In this document: in pieces, positions 43,940 through 52,508 of the stretch
How positions within the stretch are numbered: the first letter of the stretch is position 1
How the letters are laid out: every line of letters starts with the position of its first letter
Assembly (NCBI GenBank): GCA_031555145.1
Contig: JAVBUR010000007.1
Span: forward strand, 1-64,000
DNA: 64,000 nucleotides
Source of the DNA: JAJDIA01 sp031555145
GTDB taxonomy: Bacteria > Bacteroidota > Bacteroidia > Bacteroidales > Tannerellaceae
Reading direction: 5' to 3'
Translations under genes and position numbers: made by a program
The notes under the pieces: model-generated
Seen by the model: only the letters and a program-made list of their open reading frames with translations
Databases searched by the model: none
What the model was told of the DNA's origin: nothing

Positions 43940-45433
43940 ATGAAAACAAAATTAGTATCTCTATCCCTCGTTTCCACTCTGGCATCGAGCCTGTCCGGAC
44001 AAATCTATGAGCGACCGAATATCTTGATCATCCATACGGACGAACATAATTTCCGTACATTAGGTTGTTATCGTGAGCTTCTTTCTTCCGATCAGGCATT
44101 TATGTGGGGAAAAGAAGCTATTGTCGAAACCCCGAATATCGATTACTTGGCTAAACAGGGGATATTATTCCGGAATTGTTATGCGACAACTCCTGTCAGT
44201 TCGCCCTGCCGGGCTTCTTTCCTGACAGGATTATACCCGCAGAATGCCGGCATTTACACCAACAATATGGTATTGCATGAAGAAGCAAAAACCTTCGCAG
44301 AGACATTACAAGAACAAGGATATGTAACCGCTTATATGGGGAAATTACATGTAAACGGAACGGGGCGTCCGGAATGGACTCCGCAACGAAATTTCGGATT
44401 TGAAGACAATCGGTATATGTATAACCGGGGACATTGGAAAAAAATCATTGAAACGGCAGATGGACCAGAGTTCCGGATGAATGATGATGTAAAAATGACC
44501 GACTCTGTCAGTTTTACAACTGATTTTCTGACAAACCGTGCGATTGAGTTTATCGAGCAATACAAAGACTTTCCTTTTTGCTGTATGCTAAGCCTGCCTG
44601 ATCCGCATAGTCCCAATCAGGTCAGACCTCCTTATGATACGATGTATGATCATCTTTCATTCGATCAACCCCAAAGTGCATTAAAAGACACGACGGGATT
44701 ACCAGCCTGGTCGCATGGGAATGATCTGCCTGACGATCGAATGGAAAATATGGCTCGTTATTACGGTATGATAAAATGTATTGATGATAATATCGGACGT
44801 TTGCTGCATGTGTTGAAAGAAAAGGGCATTTTGGAAAAAACAATTATTGTATTTACCTCCGATCATGGAGATCTTTGTGGAGAACATGGCTTAATAAATA
44901 AAGGCGTACCGATGGAAGCGTCTGCAAAAGTGCCGTTTATCATTAGCTATCCGGCAAAAATGCCGACCAATAAAGTGATAAATCATGTCTTGTCTGTTGC
45001 CGATTTCACTCCTTCTATTTTAAGTTACTGCGGCATCCAAAGCCAACAAACATATGACGGCCGTGATTTGTCTGCTTTATGGAAAGGAGACACTTTTCCG
45101 CAAGAGATGGAAGATGTTGTTTTTATGCGGTCGATTACAGCCGACACAATGCAAAGTGGTGAAAATCAATCCGCAATAGGCAAACGGGCACTATGGATAT
45201 CTGCCGTAACCCCGGATTATAAGTTTACTTTTTCCGAAAATGAAACGGATGTACCTTGGTTAACCGATCTACGGAAAGATCCTGATGAATTAACCAATTG
45301 TTTTTTCAATCCTGGATACGCAGAGGTGGTCAAACAGCTCACCCGTCAACTTGAAAAGTACGGAAAAAGGTTTCATGATCCGCGAATAGAAAATCCGCAC
45401 ATTCAACAATCCATCCGAGAGTTATTAAAATAA
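43940..45433 (+). CDS. Family S1 sulfatase (serine type), exported
   Basis: A 497-residue exported sulfatase. I start at MKTKLVSLSLVSTLASSLSG because it gives a clean signal peptide; an upstream in-frame ATG adds a charged stretch. The fold opens with NILIIHTDEHNFRTLGCY, and the maturation motif is SSPCR (Ser87-Arg91). Note the Cys at the fourth position, not the modified residue. FTSDHGDLCGEHGL is the late metal-binding stretch. The HTDEHN opening and DHGD late motif are more like choline-sulfatase/iduronate-sulfatase types than arylsulfatase A, but this does not fix the substrate. Confidence 0.91.
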   Translation: MKTKLVSLSLVSTLASSLSGQIYERPNILIIHTDEHNFRTLGCYRELLSSDQAFMWGKEAIVETPNIDYLAKQGILFRNCYATTPVSSPCRASFLTGLYPQNAGIYTNNMVLHEEAKTFAETLQEQGYVTAYMGKLHVNGTGRPEWTPQRNFGFEDNRYMYNRGHWKKIIETADGPEFRMNDDVKMTDSVSFTTDFLTNRAIEFIEQYKDFPFCCMLSLPDPHSPNQVRPPYDTMYDHLSFDQPQSALKDTTGLPAWSHGNDLPDDRMENMARYYGMIKCIDDNIGRLLHVLKEKGILEKTIIVFTSDHGDLCGEHGLINKGVPMEASAKVPFIISYPAKMPTNKVINHVLSVADFTPSILSYCGIQSQQTYDGRDLSALWKGDTFPQEMEDVVFMRSITADTMQSGENQSAIGKRALWISAVTPDYKFTFSENETDVPWLTDLRKDPDELTNCFFNPGYAEVVKQLTRQLEKYGKRFHDPRIENPHIQQSIRELLK

Positions 45434-45469
45434 AGAAACTTAATTGTACGCACGAATAATTCCGAAAAA

Positions 45470-46990
45470 ATGAAAACAACAATCTGTTTAATGAAGACTG
45501 CTCCGATGCTGTTACTTTCTTTAGCCGCTGCATGTATACAGGAGAAAAAAATGACCCCTCCCAATGTGATTATCATTCTGGCCGATGATATCGGTTATGG
45601 AGATCTAAGTTGTAATGGGGAGCCAACTATCCATACCCCTCATGTCGATCAGTTGGCGAATAATGGTATTCGTTTTACAGATGCACATGCCGTGGCCGCG
45701 ACCAGTACTCCTTCCCGTTATTCTCTACTCACCGGACAATACGCCTGGAGGAGAAAGGATACAGGAATTGCGACCGGTGACGCCGGAATGATTATCCGTC
45801 CGGAACAAACAACGATCGCCGACATGTTTCGTCAAGCAGGCTATACAACAGGAGCTGTAGGTAAATGGCATTTAGGCTTGGGTGACACGCAAGGATCGCA
45901 AGATTGGAATAGTTTTATTACCCCGGGGCTTACCGATATCGGTTTTGATTATTCCTACATAATGGCTGCTACAGGCGATCGTGTTCCCTGTGTTTACGTA
46001 GAAAATCAACGAGTAGTCAATTTAGATCCGAATGATCCGATTGCAGTCAGTTATAAAGAACCATTCGCAGGTGAACCTTTAGGAAAAGATCATCCGGAAA
46101 TGCTTTATGTGTTGAAGCCAAGTCACGGACACGATCAGGCCATCGTAAACGGGATTTCCCGCATCGGGTATATGAAGGGCGGCAAACAGGCATTAGGGAT
46201 AGATGAAAATATAGCCGACAGTATTACCCACAAAGCGGTCAAGTTTATTGAAAACAACCATGATCAGCCTTTTTTCCTCTATTTTGCTACAAATGACATA
46301 CATGTACCCCGTGTACCGCACCCTCGTTTTGCAGGCAAAAGTGGAATGGGACCTCGTGGAGATGCAATCTTAGAATTTGATTGGAGCGTCGGGCAGATTA
46401 TGGAAACGTTGGAAAAGTATGGAATTACCGATAATACACTTATCATCCTTTCCAGTGATAATGGCCCAGTCATAGATGACGGGTATCAGGATCAGGCAGT
46501 CGAACTTTTAGGGGACCATCGTCCCTGGGGAAATTTCCGTGGTGGAAAGTATAGTATATTTGAAGCCGGGACACGAGTCCCATTTATAGTTAGCTGGCCG
46601 GCAAAAATAAAACAATCCGTATCAAGCGCTCTTGTTTCACATATCGATATTTTTGCCTCACTATCAAAACTTATAGGGAAAGGGATTCCGGCAGGTAGCG
46701 CTCCTGACAGTCGTGACCAATTAAATACATTAGTAGGAAAAGATAAAAAAGGGCGTGACTATATTATTGAGCAAGCAGGAACCCTATCCGTTTCAAACGG
46801 TGAATGGAAATATATTGTTCCGAGTAACGGACCCGCAACTAACAGAACAAAGAACGAACTGGGTAATAATAAAGAAGAACAACTGTACAATCTCCATCAG
46901 GATATAGGAGAAAAGGAGAATCTGGCTTTGCAACACCCGGATATTGTCAAACAATTAAAAGAAATCTTGGGATCGGGGGGGATAGACTAA
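45470..46990 (+). CDS. Family S1 arylsulfatase (serine type), probable lipoprotein
   Basis: A 506-residue sulfatase. The N-terminus has a lipobox-like LSLAAAC (Cys22), so it may be anchored at the outer membrane. ILADDIGYGDLSCNG is the metal site, STPSR (Ser79-Arg83) the maturation motif, and KWHLGLG and SSDNGPV further family residues. The arylsulfatase A-like pattern is clear. It follows the other plus-strand sulfatase by 36 bases and completes the plus arm of the locus. In-frame ATGs at residues 8 and 13 are possible alternative starts. Confidence 0.91.
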   Translation: MKTTICLMKTAPMLLLSLAAACIQEKKMTPPNVIIILADDIGYGDLSCNGEPTIHTPHVDQLANNGIRFTDAHAVAATSTPSRYSLLTGQYAWRRKDTGIATGDAGMIIRPEQTTIADMFRQAGYTTGAVGKWHLGLGDTQGSQDWNSFITPGLTDIGFDYSYIMAATGDRVPCVYVENQRVVNLDPNDPIAVSYKEPFAGEPLGKDHPEMLYVLKPSHGHDQAIVNGISRIGYMKGGKQALGIDENIADSITHKAVKFIENNHDQPFFLYFATNDIHVPRVPHPRFAGKSGMGPRGDAILEFDWSVGQIMETLEKYGITDNTLIILSSDNGPVIDDGYQDQAVELLGDHRPWGNFRGGKYSIFEAGTRVPFIVSWPAKIKQSVSSALVSHIDIFASLSKLIGKGIPAGSAPDSRDQLNTLVGKDKKGRDYIIEQAGTLSVSNGEWKYIVPSNGPATNRTKNELGNNKEEQLYNLHQDIGEKENLALQHPDIVKQLKEILGSGGID

Positions 46991-47296
46991 ATCACTGATT
47001 ATCAACACTCAGTTAAAGTGTACATTTAAGTGTACCCCTAAGCACAAACAGCCGCTTCATTTTCATATTCTGGAAAATCTGAATATCCGCTACCCTTTGT
47101 GAATTGACTGCGCTCCCTTCTACACGAAGTTTTTTTTTCGAATTTATCCGTCACGCTGTCACACGTAGGGTATTATCGTTCTGATTGAGAGCGGATTGGA
47201 TGCGTGACAGATACCCGTGACAGATCCGTTTTCAGGACAATTTGCTATCACATCTGTCACACGGGGCATCAAAAGAAAGACGATGGTGCCGTAAGA
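46991..47296. other. Intergenic stretch with CTGTCACACG and GTGACAGAT repeats
   Basis: No ORF is supported. CTGTCACACG occurs at 47156-47165 and again at 47254-47263. GTGACAGAT occurs at 47204-47212 and 47217-47225 (13-bp spacing), and inverted as ATCTGTCAC at 47252-47260. The arrangement looks like a protein-binding or extragenic repeat cluster. Confidence 0.5.
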
Positions 47297-47425
47297 GTTT
47301 CAGTAGGATGAAACTTTTAGTTTCATAGGGTGAAACTCCGAGTTCCAAACGGTGAAACAGGCAGTTTCAATAGGTGAAACAGGCAGTTTCAATAGGTGAA
47401 ACAAACAGTTTCATCCTAATGAAAC
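47297..47425. repeat. Six GTTTCA-n5/6-TGAAAC palindromes at 22-bp spacing
   Basis: Imperfect palindromes begin at 47297, 47320, 47342, 47364, 47386 and 47408, with spacings of 23, 22, 22, 22 and 22 bases. Each is 17-18 bases long with five-base linkers (AGGCA twice). The third has GTTCCA in its left arm. Copies four and five are identical (GTTTCAATAGGTGAAAC). The region is non-coding and is not a CRISPR, since linkers are five bases. A regular array two helical turns apart suggests a binding array or tandem RNA hairpins. Confidence 0.85.
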
Positions 47426-47540
47426 TATTGCTGGTAGCTGTGTCGTGGCAAATAGCTTCAGATTCGGACAGATCTGAAGATGGCGAATGCATTGTTGGAT
47501 CGGACGACTGCCGCTTGTCCGGATTGTAATGGAGGAAAAT

Positions 47541-47580
47541 AAAAACGCCTGACTGTTTATGGCAAACAGTCAGGCGTTTT
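47541..47580 (-). terminator. Terminator of tRNA-Leu
   Basis: An AAAACGCCTGACTGTTT arm pairs with AAACAGTCAGGCGTTTT around ATGGC. It lies 9 bases after the tRNA end on the minus strand and is symmetrical, so it may act both ways. Confidence 0.9.
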
Positions 47581-47588
47581 ACTTAGGG

Positions 47589-47670
47589 TGCCCAGAACAG
47601 GACTCGAACCTGCACGTCTCTCAACACTCGCACCTGAAACGAGCGCGTCTACCAATTCCGCCACCTGGGC
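47589..47670 (-). tRNA. tRNA-Leu (CAG)
   Basis: An 82-base class II tRNA on the minus strand. The acceptor GCCCAGG pairs with CTGGGC, the D-arm reads GGCGGAATTGGTAGACGC, the anticodon loop TTCAGGT gives CAG, there is a long variable arm, and the T-loop is GTTCGAGTC. The discriminator is A and CCA is not encoded. A TACATTTG -7 box lies on the minus strand at 47719-47712. Confidence 0.96.
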
Positions 47671-47769
47671 ATTCATCTTGTGAAAGGATGCAATCGCGCT
47701 TGATTGCGGTGCAAATGTAGCACATTATTTTGAATGAGCGGCGATGGTTGAAAAAAATATCATGCAGAG

Positions 47770-48138
47770 ATGGCTGTTTTTAATCTTAGGATGTTTCGAT
47801 CCATTTGTTTCTGGTTGTCCCAAATTGCGTTTTTTCAGTGCAAGAAACTGAAGGAAGTAGAAGTATACGATGGGCTGAAGGAAATTGGACAACGGGCGTT
47901 CTATTTTACAGCATTGGAGATGATCAACCTTCCGCAAAGTGTAACCTCCCTGGGTAATAACGCATTTGAGGGTTGCCAACAATTAAAATTCGTGATAAGC
48001 CATGCAACTACAGTACCCGCAATTGGGAGTGATGCATTCGATAACAACTTTAAAACCGGACGTAAACTGATGTATCCGGCATCTGCTGATTATAGCTCTT
48101 GGGTGTCTTATTTCGATACTTCAAGTGTGCTACCTTAA
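47770..48138 (+). pseudogene. C-terminal fragment of a BspA-like leucine-rich-repeat surface protein
   Basis: Residues about 30-122 of this frame hold one and a half LRR_5/BspA repeats (IGQRAFYFTALEMINLPQSV, then LGNNAFEGCQQLKF) and a C-terminal TVPAIGSDAFDNN segment as in Bacteroidales BspA-like proteins. The first 24 residues (MAVFNLRMFRSICFWLSQIA) do not fit the repeat pattern, and there is no signal peptide of normal form. A full member would be several hundred residues long. I read it as the 3' remnant of a decayed gene; the flanking palindromes and tRNA suggest a rearranged site. Confidence 0.65.
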
Positions 48139-48478
48139 AAAATCTGATTTAATCCAACAAAGATAGTCGCTGTTAAATAAGCATATCTCTGTTCCATTCA
48201 GAAGGATGTTCCGGCTAGCCGGGACATCCTTCTGCAATTCCCCCCCCCTTGTTCGCCCCGTTGTTCCTTACAGGCGGGAAGGATACACAAGTGCAACTAT
48301 AAGTAACAGGAGAGTAGAATGTTTCATCGTTTTGTCTTTTTTGAGAAGATCGTGGCAAAAGTACACATAACCCGTGTAATGTCTCGGCATAACACAAGAA
48401 AAACCGACGCTATTGATAAGCCGCATAAAGAATATTACTACTTTTGCTATTCGAAATTAACGAGAAAGAAAATAGGGA
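48139..48478. other. Intergenic stretch before phoH with hairpin and poly-C tract
   Basis: A strong hairpin, AGAAGGATGT and ACATCCTTCT around CCGGCTAGCCGG, lies near 48200-48235, without a T-run. Nine to ten Cs follow near 48239-48248. TACTTTTG on the plus strand near 48437 fits a -7 box 40 bases before phoH. No ORF is supported. Confidence 0.5.
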
Positions 48479-49456
48479 ATGATCGAACGAATATATATCC
48501 TTGAAAATGTGGATCCGGTGATCTTCTACGGCGTGAATAACGTCCATATGCAGCTGATCAAGACCCTCTTTCCGAAACTGCGCATCGTAGCGCGCGGTAA
48601 TGTGATGAAGGTGATTGGCGATGAAGGCGAATCGGAAACTTTCCTCAAGAATATCCGCGAGATCGAGAAGTATTGCGAAGAGTATAATTCGCTGACCGAA
48701 GAAGTGATCCTCGATGTGATCAAAGGGCAGACTCCTCCGACTGTCAAGCAGGAGAACCTGATTATCCACGGGATGAATGGCAAGCCGATCGTCGCTCGTT
48801 CGGAAAATCAACAGCTGCTGGTCAAGGCATTCGAGCAGAACGACCTTGTGTTTGCCACCGGCCCTGCCGGAACGGGGAAGACCTTTGTGGCTATTGCCTT
48901 GGCAGTACGAGCGTTGAAGAATAAGGAGATCCGTAAGATTATCCTCAGTCGGCCGGCCGTGGAGGCCGGGGAGAAGCTGGGCTTCCTCCCCGGCGAGATG
49001 AAAGACAAGCTGGATCCGTATCTGCAACCGCTGTATGATGCTTTGCAGGATATGATCCCCGCCGCCAAGCTGAAGGAATATATGGAGAGCAACGTGATCC
49101 AGATCGCCCCGCTGGCCTTTATGCGCGGACGGACGTTGAACGATGCCGTGATCATCCTCGACGAGGCGCAGAATACCACTACGCACCAGATCAAGATGTT
49201 CCTCACCCGCCTCGGCATGAATGCCAAGATGGTGGTGACGGGCGACGTGACACAGATCGACCTGCCGCCGACGGCTACCTCCGGATTGATCCAGGCCATG
49301 CATATCCTGAAGCACACGGAAGGCATCGGACGGATCGAGTTTACGAAGAAAGATATTGTGCGCCATAAACTGGTGCAACGCATTGTGGATGCGTACGATA
49401 AGTTTGACGCCGCCCGCAAGAAAGAAGCCCGGATGAGAAGAGAAGGAGAAAACTAA
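48479..49456 (+). CDS. phoH: PhoH-family ATPase
   Basis: A 325-residue PhoH protein. The Walker A is FATGPAGTGKTFVA (about 121-134), Walker B is AVIILDEAQNTT (about 221-232), and a QIDLPPTATSGL stretch follows. The N-terminal part (1-105) precedes the ATPase as in the long PhoH form (ybeZ-like), where the protein is linked to RNA processing and ribosome assembly. The role in phosphate response is only by name. It leads a tight plus-strand block with purC 13 bases after. Confidence 0.94.
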   Translation: MIERIYILENVDPVIFYGVNNVHMQLIKTLFPKLRIVARGNVMKVIGDEGESETFLKNIREIEKYCEEYNSLTEEVILDVIKGQTPPTVKQENLIIHGMNGKPIVARSENQQLLVKAFEQNDLVFATGPAGTGKTFVAIALAVRALKNKEIRKIILSRPAVEAGEKLGFLPGEMKDKLDPYLQPLYDALQDMIPAAKLKEYMESNVIQIAPLAFMRGRTLNDAVIILDEAQNTTTHQIKMFLTRLGMNAKMVVTGDVTQIDLPPTATSGLIQAMHILKHTEGIGRIEFTKKDIVRHKLVQRIVDAYDKFDAARKKEARMRREGEN

Positions 49457-49469
49457 TATAATATAAGGT

Positions 49470-50417
49470 ATGAAGAGTGCATTGACTAAGACGGACTATC
49501 AGTTCGAAGGACAGAAGAGCGTGTATCACGGTAAAGTACGTGACGTGTATAACATCAACGACGAACAGTTGATCATGGTTGCTACCGACCGTATCTCGGC
49601 TTTCGACGTCGTACTGCCCAAAGGGATTCCTTACAAGGGACAGATGCTGAACCAGATCGCCGCCAAATTCCTGGATGCAACAGCCGATATCTGTCCGAAC
49701 TGGAAACTGGCCACGCCCGACCCAATGGTGACAGCCGGTGTGCAATGTGTCGGATTCCCGGTGGAAATGATCGTACGCGGTTACCTCTGTGGCAGCGCCT
49801 GGCGTGCCTATAAGAGTGGCGTACGCGAGATCTGCGGTGTGAAACTGCCCGAAGGTATGCGCGAAAACCAACGTTTCCCCGAACCCATCATCACCCCGAC
49901 CACCAAAGCCGAAATCGGAGAACACGACCAGGATATCTCTCGCGAAGAAATTCTTGCCAAGGGATTGGTCTCGGAAACTGATTACGCCATATTGGAAAAA
50001 TACACCATGGCCTTGTTCAATCGTGGCACGGAGATCGCTGCTGAACGCGGACTGATCCTGGTGGATACCAAATACGAATTCGGTCACCGCAATGGGAAGA
50101 TCTACCTGATCGACGAAATCCATACGCCCGACTCTTCCCGCTACTTCTACTCGGATGGTTATGAGGTTCGTTTTGCCAATGGCGAACCGCAGAAACAACT
50201 TTCCAAAGAGTTTGTGCGCGAGTGGTTGATGGATAATGGATTCCAGGGTAAAGAAGGACAGGTTGTGCCCGAAATGACGCCTGCCATTGTGGAAGGTATT
50301 AGTGAACGCTATATCGAGCTGTACGAACATATCACCGGCGAAACATTCGTCAAGGAAGATACCAGCAACCTGCTGAGCCGCATTGAAGCAAACGTGAGTG
50401 CCTATCTCGCCAAATAA
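49470..50417 (+). CDS. purC: SAICAR synthase
   Basis: A 315-residue enzyme that joins aspartate to CAIR in purine synthesis, giving SAICAR. KVRDVYNINDEQLIMVATDR opens the ATP-grasp-like fold, and SAFDVVLPKGIPYKGQMLN, VRGYLCGSAWRAY and DTKYEFGHRNGKIYLIDEIH (here cut to family landmarks) are typical. It is the longer PurC form of Bacteroidetes and eukaryotes. It sits between phoH and a menaquinone methyltransferase gene without an evident pathway link. Confidence 0.96.
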   Translation: MKSALTKTDYQFEGQKSVYHGKVRDVYNINDEQLIMVATDRISAFDVVLPKGIPYKGQMLNQIAAKFLDATADICPNWKLATPDPMVTAGVQCVGFPVEMIVRGYLCGSAWRAYKSGVREICGVKLPEGMRENQRFPEPIITPTTKAEIGEHDQDISREEILAKGLVSETDYAILEKYTMALFNRGTEIAAERGLILVDTKYEFGHRNGKIYLIDEIHTPDSSRYFYSDGYEVRFANGEPQKQLSKEFVREWLMDNGFQGKEGQVVPEMTPAIVEGISERYIELYEHITGETFVKEDTSNLLSRIEANVSAYLAK

Positions 50418-50426
50418 GAAGGTCGT

Positions 50427-51170
50427 ATGTCGTATGGTTCAGAAAAGATCCTACCCTACGATGGGAAGGAGCAGAAGGGAACACAGGTGAAGCGGATGTT
50501 CGACTCGATCGCCCACACCTATGACCTGTTGAACCATACGCTTTCGCTGGGGTTCGATAAGGGGTGGCGGCGTAAGGGCATTGCATTCCTCCGGCCGTTT
50601 GCACCGCAGACCATTCTGGATGTGGCCACCGGAACGGGCGATCTGGCGATCGAGATGCAGCGGCGACTCAACCCAGAATTGATCATTGGCGCGGATATAT
50701 CCGAGGGAATGATGGATGTAGGGCGGAAGAAGGTGTCGGCCGCCGGACTGACAGCGCATATTTGCTTTGAGTACCAGGATGCGATGGCGTTTACGTATGC
50801 CGACGACTCGTTCGATGCCGTCACCGTCGCTTTCGGGGTACGAAATTATGAGGATATCCGGCGAGGATTGTCAGAAATGTACCGGGTACTGAAACCTGGT
50901 GGCTGTCTGATGATATTGGAACTGTCCACGCCTGAGCGGTTTCCGATGAAGCAGCTCTATCGGATTTATTCAAAGGTCGTCATTCCAACCGTAGGCCGTT
51001 TGTTCTCCAAAGAGAATAGTGCTTATAGCTACCTGCCGGCTTCTATCCAAGAAGTCCCGCAGGGGAAGGTGATGACGGAACTGCTTGCCGGCGTTGGCTT
51101 TGAGGATGCTGCTGTTCGGACGTTTACCTTTGGCATCTGCTCATTATACACAGGAAAAAAGAAAAAGTAA
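50427..51170 (+). CDS. menG: Demethylmenaquinone / ubiquinone methyltransferase
   Basis: A 247-residue class I SAM methyltransferase. The UbiE/MenG signature is present: FDSIAHTYDLLNHTLSLGFD, then DVATGTGDLAIEM (SAM motif I), VTVAFGVRNYEDI, and YRVLKPGGCLMILELS. It would methylate demethylmenaquinone, the last step of menaquinone synthesis; a ubiquinone role is not expected in an anaerobe of this group. It follows purC by 9 bases, so the two are probably co-transcribed. Confidence 0.94.
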   Translation: MSYGSEKILPYDGKEQKGTQVKRMFDSIAHTYDLLNHTLSLGFDKGWRRKGIAFLRPFAPQTILDVATGTGDLAIEMQRRLNPELIIGADISEGMMDVGRKKVSAAGLTAHICFEYQDAMAFTYADDSFDAVTVAFGVRNYEDIRRGLSEMYRVLKPGGCLMILELSTPERFPMKQLYRIYSKVVIPTVGRLFSKENSAYSYLPASIQEVPQGKVMTELLAGVGFEDAAVRTFTFGICSLYTGKKKK

Positions 51171-51185
51171 GCTAATAGATAGGGT

Positions 51186-51929
51186 ATGGATAAGTATGGT
51201 TTGATTGGTTACCCGTTGGGTCATTCGTTCTCGAAGACATTCTTTAATGAGAAGTTTGTCTCCGAGCATATTGATGCGGAGTATGTGAATTTTGAGATCC
51301 CGAATGTGAAGGACCTGAAACATGTATTGAAGGAGAATCCCGGCCTGCGCGGGTTGAACGTGACGCTTCCGTATAAGACCCAGGTCATCTCCCTGCTGGA
51401 TGAGATGGACGAAGATGCCCGGCTGATCGGTGCGGTGAACGTGATCAAGTTTGTCAAAGGACGCTTTGGACGTACTAAACTGAAAGGCTACAATTCGGAT
51501 ATCATCGGCTTCAAACAATCGATCGATCCGCTGTTGACGCCGCATCACCGCAAAGCGCTGATCCTCGGTACCGGTGGCGCTTCACTGGCAGTCTTCCATG
51601 GCCTGAAGCAGTTGGGGATTGGTTCCACCCGTGTGTCCCGTGAGCCGCAGGAATTCTGTCTCACCTATGAAGAGATCACACCCAAGATCATGGAGCAATA
51701 TACGGTGATCGTCAATTGTACCCCCGTCGGTATGTTTCCACATATCGACGAATGTCCGAATATTCCCTACGAGGAACTGACTTCCAACCACTTGCTGTAT
51801 GACCTGCTGTACAATCCGGACGAGACCCTCTTTATGAAAAAGGGTAAGGAGAAAGGCGCTGTAGTAAAGAATGGACTGGAGATGCTGTTGCTTCAAGCTT
51901 TCGCCGCCTGGAACATCTGGCAGAAGTAG
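51186..51929 (+). CDS. aroE: Shikimate dehydrogenase
   Basis: A 247-residue enzyme that reduces 3-dehydroshikimate to shikimate with NADPH. The substrate-binding GLIGYPLGHSFSKTFFN (residues 5-21) and GLNVTLPYKTQ with its catalytic Lys are clear, and the Rossmann ILGTGGASLAV follows. It is on the short side for AroE but complete. It ends the run phoH-purC-menG-aroE, and its 3' region overlaps a candidate terminator or operator. Confidence 0.95.
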   Translation: MDKYGLIGYPLGHSFSKTFFNEKFVSEHIDAEYVNFEIPNVKDLKHVLKENPGLRGLNVTLPYKTQVISLLDEMDEDARLIGAVNVIKFVKGRFGRTKLKGYNSDIIGFKQSIDPLLTPHHRKALILGTGGASLAVFHGLKQLGIGSTRVSREPQEFCLTYEEITPKIMEQYTVIVNCTPVGMFPHIDECPNIPYEELTSNHLLYDLLYNPDETLFMKKGKEKGAVVKNGLEMLLLQAFAAWNIWQK

Positions 51930-51943
51930 AAATAACTGTTTTA

Positions 51944-52017
51944 CTGCCATTTGTCAGTAAATTACTGAATTTATTCAGTGAAATACTTGGCAGTTTTGTA
52001 AAACTTTCGTTCCTTTG
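51944..52017 (+). promoter_or_regulatory. Overlapping palindromes and promoter between aroE and rplS
   Basis: TCAGTAA-A-TTACTGA (51954-51968) and ACTGAAT-TT-ATTCAGT (51964-51979) are perfect palindromes that share bases, so only one could form as a hairpin. An outer CTGCCA (51944) and TGGCAG (51988) pair encloses both. The right arm overlaps TTG at 51987-51989, which lies 20 bases before TTCCTTTG (52010-52017), a promoter-like pair for rplS. It may be the aroE terminator, an operator, or both. Confidence 0.5.
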
Positions 52018-52102
52018 CATCCGCTTTACGTAATCTCTGTCGGGATAAGTGTTACCCGTTACATTGCGTTTCGTCCAAAAACAATTAAAAAGCTATACGA
52101 CA

Positions 52103-52450
52103 ATGGATTTTATTAAAATTGCAGAAGAAGCATTTGCTACCAAGAACGAGTTTCCCGCGTTCAAGAGCGGTGACACGATCACAGTAGCTTATCGTATCAA
52201 AGAAGGTAACAAGGAACGTATCCAGCAGTATCGTGGTGTGGTGATCCGCATCTCAGGTCATGGTGACAAAAAACGTTTCACGGTTCGTAAGATGTCTGAA
52301 AACGTAGGTGTAGAACGTATTTTTCCGTTGGATTCTCCGTTTATCGAAAGCATCACACTGAACAAAGTTGGTAAAGTACGCCGCGCTAAATTGTATTACC
52401 TGCGCGCTCTTACCGGTAAGAAAGCCAGAATCAAAGAAAAGAGAGTATAA
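52103..52450 (+). CDS. rplS: 50S ribosomal protein L19
   Basis: A 115-residue protein at the 30S-50S interface. FKSGDTITVAYRIKEGNKER and QQYRGVVIRISGHG (landmarks) and the C-terminal RAKLYYLRALTGKKARIKEK are diagnostic. I start at MDFIKIAEEAF; an in-frame ATG 54 bases upstream lies in the leader and is not supported. Its own promoter region and terminator suggest a single-gene unit. Confidence 0.97.
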   Translation: MDFIKIAEEAFATKNEFPAFKSGDTITVAYRIKEGNKERIQQYRGVVIRISGHGDKKRFTVRKMSENVGVERIFPLDSPFIESITLNKVGKVRRAKLYYLRALTGKKARIKEKRV

Positions 52451-52472
52451 TCATCCTCCGATCTTTTATCAT

Positions 52473-52508
52473 AAAAAGGCCGTTCCCATTGAGGGAGCGG
52501 CCTTTTTT
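52473..52508 (+). terminator. Terminator of rplS
   Basis: AAAAAGGCCGTTCCC pairs with GGGAGCGGCCTTTTTT around ATTGA, followed by Ts. It starts 23 bases after the stop. Confidence 0.92.

Noticed and set aside
47297..47425. Possible CRISPR array
   Set aside because: Units are 17-18 bases with five-base linkers, two of which are identical, and there are no cas genes. The pattern is a palindrome array, not repeat-spacer.
48239..48248. Poly-C tract as a phase-variation switch
   Set aside because: It lies in a non-coding stretch with no clear promoter spacing role. A similar run of eight Cs near 31976 is also non-coding. Runs of seven G/C inside proC and susD are short and in intact frames.
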